Positions 57,773-64,000 of a stretch of DNA of 64,000 nucleotides are shown piece by piece. Origin of the DNA: Setophaga petechia (lineage: Eukaryota; Chordata; Aves; Passeriformes; Parulidae); assembly GCA_024362935.1 (NCBI GenBank), contig JANCRA010000010.1, forward strand, positions 4,270,501 through 4,334,500, in the 5' to 3' direction. Numbering within the stretch: position 1 is the stretch's first letter; every line of letters starts with the position of its first letter. Position numbers and translations under genes: made by a program. Under the pieces are notes generated by a model. The model saw only the letters and a program-made list of their open reading frames with translations. It searched no databases and was not told the DNA's origin.

Positions 57773-60700
57773 TTACAGTCCCAGCAGTGTCTTTGCCTCC
57801 TCACTCTGTGCCAGCAGGGTTTCACTGGCATACTTCTGGAGCAGCTCCATCTTCTTTCTTCGTACAAGGGCTTCCTCAATCTGCAGGGATAAAACCAGGG
57901 TGGATTCAGCTCAGCTGAGATGCTGAGACCTCAGATGCTCAGCTATACCACACCTCCTCCCAATTTATGGAATACTTAAGAAGGTTTTGGAAATTCATAG
58001 GTCAAAAAGGTCATAGCATTTGCAAGGGGATTAAACAGCTGCAGAGTCAAGTCACAGAAATCACAAATTTAGGGCTCTTTCACTGATGACCTGATGTGTC
58101 TTGCAAAAGCCAGTGAGCATCTCTGCAGCTGAGTGCTGTTGTGCCTTACCTCCTGTTGAGTTGGCACTGGAACATGTGCAATAAATTTCTGTTGGCCATC
58201 TTCACCTTCTCTCTCCTTGCCACCTTCCTCATCAGACTAAAAAGTGAAAAAATCACATCAAGTTTATTTTCTAGAGAGGTCAAAAAAACCCTTTCTCATT
58301 TGCTTTGCCAGAAGGTACAACACATGGTCAACACTACAAACACAGGAATGAGTGAAGAGGAGCCAGCACCAAAAGAACACAAGGATCACATGCAAACCCT
58401 GCTCCTGGACATTTTCAGCTTACTGCTTCCATTTCTCACATGGCCTTTGCTCTGCTGTGGCATGGCCATGAATGTAAAGCTGTATTTCCTCCCCTTCCAT
58501 AACTCTGGCTGCCACAGCAAAGCTGTGAACAGAAGAGGAGCCAGCTAAGCAGCAAGTGCTATAAAAATATGGGTACCACTTCCCTGTACAGCTCTGTACT
58601 GCTCTGGTCCCACACCTAACAGCTGGGCACATGAACCATGGGATCATACAAATAAAACAGGTACTGGAGGAGCCACCAGATCCATTTGATTGATTCCTCC
58701 TTCTTATTCTTGTGCTTAACCCACTTAGATACAGACTGAGAAATGAGAACTTGTTTCCAGTATCCTTCTCCAGATCTCAGTGGGAGCAGGGAGAAGAAGC
58801 AGACATGTCAGAGCAGGGACAGCAGCAGCACCAGCAAAGCCCTGCTGCATCATGATCCAAGTGCAAACAAGGCCCTGCACCCCTTGGGTTTTCACACAGT
58901 GGCACTGTGACATTATCCTGTCCCCAAAGCTGCTTGTGTTGTTACTGAGGCAGGTTGTGCTCAGGAGCCAGACTGAGCAGTGTTACCAGCACACCACCTG
59001 ACAGTAACAGTGCCACTGAAATCACAGCAAGGTGTTTCTCACTGCAGTGAAAGTCTGTCCTCACCTGCCAGCCCCAGCACTCCCTAAGCCTGGGCCAAGA
59101 GCACTCCCCTACCACTGATTGTGACTAAACCGTGCAGTGGCCAGGTGGGGAGAGGGCCAGGACAGCAGCACACAGGTCCTTGGCAGAGTAATGCCATGTC
59201 CAAGAAGGAAGCACAGACAACACATGGAAAGTCACATCACCTGAGCCACCCCCTACCTCCTCCTCGTGGACAGCATAGATGTTTTCTTCCTCCTCCTCCT
59301 CGCCCCTTGCAAGTCGTGCTTCTCTCTCCATCTTCCATTTTTCCACTGCTTCTGCTATAACTGGGGAGCAAAGGAAAATGGCAAGTGTGGCTGAGAGCCA
59401 GTCAGAGCAGCATGGTCTTACTGCCAGAGCTCTTCCAATGGACTTAAACCCCTTGCCTAAATCCTCTACATCAGAAAAAAAATTATGGCTTAACTTCAGA
59501 GTCCATCAGCACCCCTTGCTGGCTGCTCTGTGCAGGTTTGGAATCTCACATACCTTTCTTCTCATGCTCCTGCTCCAGGGGCTCCAGGATCCCATCATCC
59601 TCATCCCTGTAGCCATAGTACTCAGCATCAATGTCCTTCATAAGCTCAGCCCGAGTCTTCCGTGGGGGTGGCAGGGCTGCAAGAACACCACTGTCACCCA
59701 CCAGGTCACCTCCATCACCTGCTGAGTGTCCCCAGGTGTCCCCAACACCCAGCACGATGGAGCTGCTGCCAGCACTGGTGTCACCCTGTAGACTGCACAA
59801 ACCAGTGCCAGTGCATGACCCAATGGTTCCCCCTCACCCTGGAGCATTTCCCATAATTTGTCTTTGCCTCGCTTTCAGGCCCAAGCAATTCCCACTCATT
59901 TCATGCCAAAGTTTCATCCCCTTACCTCCAGCTTTTCATTATGAAAACTCATTCCTGCTTCTAAAATTATTTTCAACCCAACTTTCCCTTCTCCTAGTCC
60001 TGAACTCTGAGTACTATTTACAACTTCTCAAAGAAGCCTCTTATGCTCAAAGTTTCTATAGGCCATCAGTCCTTACCATTTGGAATTCCCAGTAGAAACC
60101 AGTACTACATTTCCTTAATTGCAAACAGCCAAAGGCGCTCTAGCATTTAATTAATTATGTGTGCTCAGTGTTTCACTGAGCTGCCCTAAGACATTCAGAA
60201 ATGCTGTCACCAGTACTCCCCACAAACTACAACAGCATTTTACTCAAGCTACTCTACTGCAGACTCGTGTCTGGGAGGAGCTGCTCTTTACTTACGTTCC
60301 TTCTCAAAAAGTTCTCTTACTCCTGGCAAATCTTTTGCAGCCCCAAAGTATTTGTAGCCTCTGTTTCCTGGGACCTCTTTCCCTTCATGATCCAACATTT
60401 TTGGGCCAATCCTCTGGAAAATAAACAGAGTTCATAGTTTAAAACTTTCTTCTAACACAGACAAACATTTCATGGGCTGAATAAAAATAACACTGTCAAG
60501 CCATCCATGGCTAACTAAATGTTACATATTTTTCTCAGCAGTCACTTCACTTGTAAGCAGAACCACCATGCAGTACAACACACTGCACACTTACAGCATA
60601 ATCTGGCCCTCCCAGCTCCTTTATTCTGTATTCCCAGTGTCCTTTCTCCCTCAGGAGTTTGTTTATTTCATCGTTCAGGTCCCGAATTCTGAATTCACCC

Positions 60701-63286
60701 AATCCAGCTGTTAGAGAGGAAAAAATCAAAAAAATTAGGAAGCTCAGAGAAATACCAGAGGAATTTCAGAGTTTATGCAATGGAAACAGTACAGTTCACA
60801 TGAAATGGGATTTTTACTGTAACTGCTTATGACAGGATATTCAAAAAATAAAACATAGTTGGATAAATCTTACCATTTTGGATCTGTGCCACTTTCTTGG
60901 AAATCTCCCCAATAATCTAGTCAAATAAGAACACAGAAATTAATTTCTCAATCAGTAGAGGGAATAAAGAAGACAGAGCCAGACTGTTTGAGAAGTGCAT
61001 AGCAATAGGACAAATAGCAATAAAACACAACTTGAAACTGGAGAAATTCTGATTAAATTCACAGGGAAAGAAATCATTAGGAAGATCATCAAACACTGGA
61101 ACAGCAGCCCCAAAAACCTGGAATCTAAATCCCTGGAGATGTCAAAGACTCAGCAGGACATGGCCTTGCAGCAACCTGATGTGGTAGGAGCTACTCTGAA
61201 CACTGAGCTGTACAATCTTACAAAATGTTCTGTGATTTAACTCTCAGGGTACTACAAGTGTGGAAAACCCCTTGTAAGCAGGCTAAGCAGGAAGTGTAAA
61301 GTTCTATTTCCTATAGAATTAGAAAATCCACAGGCTGGCATTACCTGTCTCCTCCATTTCTCAGCTTTGGGCAGCTCATTGCACTCTGAGGCAAGGAAAG
61401 GCCTTCGCTCCTGTTGACAGAACAGCACACACATCAAACTCAGCTGGGCACTGGCACAGCATTGCACACAGGCTCTACTGCCCCATTAATGCCAAATTCT
61501 GCTCCCAAGCTCCAGGGCCTTCTGCTCCCATCAAGGTTTACTAAATGAAGAACAATAATGATTTACAGCTCTGACAAATTAAACTATCACAGACTACAAA
61601 AGCCTACTTAAATCCACTTCATCCAAACCAAAATCTCTCACCCCATAATCCTTTCCAATACAACAAATGTTATATTCAGGACAGTTTCACCATGTTCAGC
61701 ACACACCACCTTCTTAAGGTTAAGCTTTTCTCAACTGCTATTCCTAAACAATGTAATTTTTTCCAGTTTATACAGAGTACCTTCTTCTCAACCTTCTAAT
61801 TCCATTGGCGTGCTTACACAAACTGATGCATCATCTTGCTTCTAGGGCTTTGTGTGCAGTTATTTTGTCCCTTTCCCCATAGTTTTACCTTTTATTAAAA
61901 GGTTCTACCTTTTTACTAAAAGCTCCACCTTTTATTAAAAGGTATTAAACCCCTTTTTTCTGCATGATATGCAATATGAAACAGAAAAGTAAAAAAGGTT
62001 TGGAGAAACTTTAGTGGAGAATTTTCCTGGCTGTGTGAGTGTGAAATAAAGTCAGCTGAAATATTTTCCTTCTAACTGGAGTCAAGCACAGGACACCTGG
62101 GCTCTGAACAAGGCCTGCCTTGAGCTACCAAACCTCCAGGGCTTTTACACCTCACCTTGACTTTTCCTTCCTCAAGCTGGGCTTGCCGAAACCTTGCCAA
62201 GGCCGTCCTAAAGAGAAGAAAGCAGATTTACTCTCACAAATCCACATTCCAACAGGAACAAGCTTTGCTCTGGACGTTTATTATGGACTCAAACTACAGT
62301 CTGTAGAAAACAAAGGCCTGAACACATTCACTGACCCCTCCAGCTCTTCCAGCTAATGACTTCTCAACACCCAAAATCCTCAGTGGTTCATTTCCCAAGT
62401 AAAGCAATGCTGATTCCTCCTATCTGGCCTGGCATCTCTGTTGCCAAAATGGGAACTGCCTAAAACCACAAGGGTCCTTTACAGCACATTTCAGTGTACT
62501 TATACCCCAGCCTGCAGGAGGACAAGTACATTACTACAGGGTCTCTCCTGCACAGAACCACCCAGCACAGCTACAGGAGCTGCACAGCACCAGGTACGTG
62601 TGTGCAGGAGCCCTCCAATTCCCACTGCCTCTGGGCCAGCACAAGCACAACTGAGTACCCAAAAATATCATTAAGTGTCAGTGCTTTAAAAGAGGCTGAA
62701 CAGTGAGTTCTATGGGCCAGCCAGTCACAGATGTGTGTTCTGTGGGCCAGCAGGCACAGGTGTGTGAGATCAGGTACAGTCAGGGCCGGCAGTCACGGAT
62801 GTGTGACACCAGCTCTGAGGTGAGCCCGGGCTCGGAGGTGTCCCCGTTGTACTCACATGGCCTTCTCCGCGTTTCGAGCCTGCAAGACACAAACAGAGCA
62901 GCCTCAGGCATCCCCGCCCTGCTCTGCTCCTCCAGCGCTCCCAGCCCTTGGCTGGTCCCCTCCGAGCCCCTCACCGGGCAGTGGCACCATGGTCCCACCG
63001 TGCCCTCAGCCCCGCACTCCCCATGGTCCCGCCGTGCCCTCAGCCCCGCACTCCCCATGGTCCCACCGTGCCCTCAGCCCCTCAGCCCCGCACTCACCAT
63101 GGCCCCACCGTGCCCTCAGCCCCTCAGCCCCGCACTCACCATGGTCCCACCGTGCCCTCAAGCCCCTCAGTCCCGCACTCACCATGGTCCCGCCGTGCCC
63201 TCAGCCCCGCACTCCCATGGTCTCGCCGTGCCCTCAGCCCCGCACTCCCCATGGTCCCACCGTGCCCTCAGCCCCGCACTCACCAT
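57773..63286 (-). CDS. ISY1: Pre-mRNA splicing factor ISY1
   Basis: ISY1 is a component of the NineTeen/XAB2-associated group of spliceosome proteins, in the nucleus, and takes part in the catalytic spliceosome. Eleven coding exons on the minus strand: 63286-63284 (ATG only), 62879-62857, 62207-62156, 61410-61345, 60916-60874, 60707-60595, 60413-60296, 59676-59554, 59360-59257, 58236-58150 and 57880-57773. All join in frame to 279 residues (human 285). Recognisable blocks: ARNAEKAMTALARFR at the N-terminus, ERRPFLASECNELPKAEKWR, GLGEFRIRDLNDEINKLL with GHWEYRIKELGGPDY, LPPPRKTRAELM, a Glu-rich run before NIYAV, FIAHVPVPTQQEIEEALV and the C-terminal KYASETL. The first coding exon holds only the start codon, directly followed by GTGAGT; this junction is repeated in an array, so the exact first exon is uncertain. 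Confidence 0.95.
60955..61210 (+). mobile_element. CR1 fragment in ISY1 intron 4
   Basis: CATAGCAATAGGACAAATAG, then AAACTGGAGAAATTCTGATT and TGGAACAGCAGCCCC, then CAGGACATGGCCTTGCAGCA follow the order of a CR1 3' region. Divergent, lacks the terminal repeat. Confidence 0.6.
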
Positions 63287-63310
63287 GGTCCCGCCGTGCC
63301 CTCAGCCCCT
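62985..63310. repeat. Minisatellite containing the ISY1 start codon and first splice donor
   Basis: About eight units of 31-43 bases. On the minus strand each reads like GGGACCATG followed by GTGAGTGCGGGGCTGAGGGC. Four units keep ATG joined to GTGAGT (A of ATG at 63286, 63185, 63142 and 63100). The others have ATGGGGAGT or ATGGGAGT, which lack the donor GT. The unit at 63286 borders unique CpG-rich sequence upstream and was taken as the true exon 1. Confidence 0.92.
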
Positions 63311-63480
63311 CGGTCCCGCCGAACGCCCCGCGCACGCAGCAGCTCCAAGCCCCGGAACTAAACCCGGCCCCGCTCCCCAGTGCGCCTGCGCGCTCTGCTC
63401 GCGCAGGATTGGTGACCCCGCTTGGCGCATGCGCGCTGCTGGCGTTGGCGGGACGGGGATGAGCAGGGAAGGCCCGAGTG
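63290..63480 (-). promoter_or_regulatory. CpG-rich promoter region of ISY1
   Basis: CpG-dense stretch just upstream of the first coding exon. It contains GCGCATGCGC (about 63425-63434), the core of an NRF1-type site, and an ATTGG (inverted CCAAT) at about 63409. No TATA box. Confidence 0.6.
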
Positions 63481-63492
63481 CGGGGGGACCTT

Positions 63493-63674
63493 GGGGACAC
63501 CGCAGCGCCACCCCTGCCACGGCACCGACACCTCCCACTGCTGCCCCGGGCTGCTCCCAGCCCCGTCCGGCCTGCCCTGGACACTGCCAGTGGGGACACC
63601 GCAGTGCCACCCCTGCCACGGCACCGACACCTCCCACTGCTGCCCCGTCCGGCCTGCCCTGGACACTGCCAGGG
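63493..63674. repeat. Two-unit tandem repeat upstream of ISY1
   Basis: GGGGACACCGCAG followed by CCACCCCTGCCACGGCACCG starts at 63493 and again at 63592. The first unit is 99 bases, the second lacks about 18 bases in its middle. Confidence 0.85.
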
Positions 63675-64000
63675 ATCCTGGGACAGCCACAGCTGCTCTG
63701 GGCACCCCGTGCCAGGGCCTGCCCACCCTCACATGCAAAGAAGCTCCTTCCAACACCCGATCTGAATTTCCCCTTTCCGTTCGTACCCATTGTCCCTTGT
63801 CTGGTCACTCACGATGAACAGTCCTTCTCTGTAACCACTTCATGAGTTTGCCATAAGGAATGAGGAGATGGCTGAGTATCAGTGAAAACATGAAACATGA
63901 AACATAAAGAATTGATTTTTCCCATGTCCCACAACGTATGAAATCACCACTTGTTGTCCACTTGGCAAAACTGACTATGTACAGCAGCACCTTAGTTCTC
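63675..64000. other. Right edge of the window, nothing recognised
   Basis: Unique sequence upstream of ISY1. No coding exon could be supported. Confidence 0.4.

Noticed and set aside
62703..63845. 380-codon plus-strand frame rich in Pro, Ser and His
   Set aside because: It runs opposite to ISY1 through its first exon array and CpG-rich promoter. Low complexity and no splice or family support.

Overview
The window is a piece of a bird nuclear genome, most likely a songbird. It has multi-exon genes with GT-AG introns, CR1 retrotransposon tails, LTRs of a type I associate with passerines, CpG-rich promoters and many minisatellites. The species cannot be named from sequence alone.

Left part (1 to about 18.4 kb): a tandem segmental duplication carrying two copies of a gene I do not recognise, both on the plus strand. 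Copy B (11926-16250) reads as seven in-frame exons encoding a 268-residue, single-pass, type I membrane-like protein: signal peptide, short luminal part with an acidic repeat, transmembrane segment and proline-rich tail. Copy A (694-3016) has lost the three middle exons, apparently by recombination between two intronic direct repeats, but stays in frame (174 residues). Its last exon runs into an array of about 29 units of 180 bp (2868-8105), where copy B has one unit. A third partial copy of the 3' flank lies at about 10.68-10.89 kb. A CR1 element sits at the right edge of the duplication.

Middle part (18.4 to 39 kb): CR1 tail, a solo LTR with a clean target-site duplication, AT-rich spacer, then RAB43 (plus strand, 24835-34160, three coding exons, 215 residues), a Rab GTPase with all G motifs and a C-terminal GCGC prenylation end.

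Right part (39 to 64 kb): HDHD5 (CECR5; minus strand, 54677-43060, eight exons, 498 residues), a HAD-superfamily hydrolase, and ISY1 (minus strand, 63286-57773, eleven exons, 279 residues), a spliceosome NineTeen-complex-associated protein. RAB43 and HDHD5 are convergent; HDHD5 and ISY1 are head to tail.

The most unusual pattern is that several tandem repeats include an exon edge. RAB43 intron 1 carries four extra copies of the exon 2 acceptor plus 39 bases of coding sequence. HDHD5 exon 7 is bracketed by repeats made from its own acceptor on one side and its own donor on the other. The ISY1 start codon and first donor are repeated in an array. The 180-bp array of gene copy A begins inside the last coding exon. 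HDHD5 exon 8 also has an in-frame 45-bp coding repeat. Together these create runs of potential decoy splice sites in otherwise conserved housekeeping genes.
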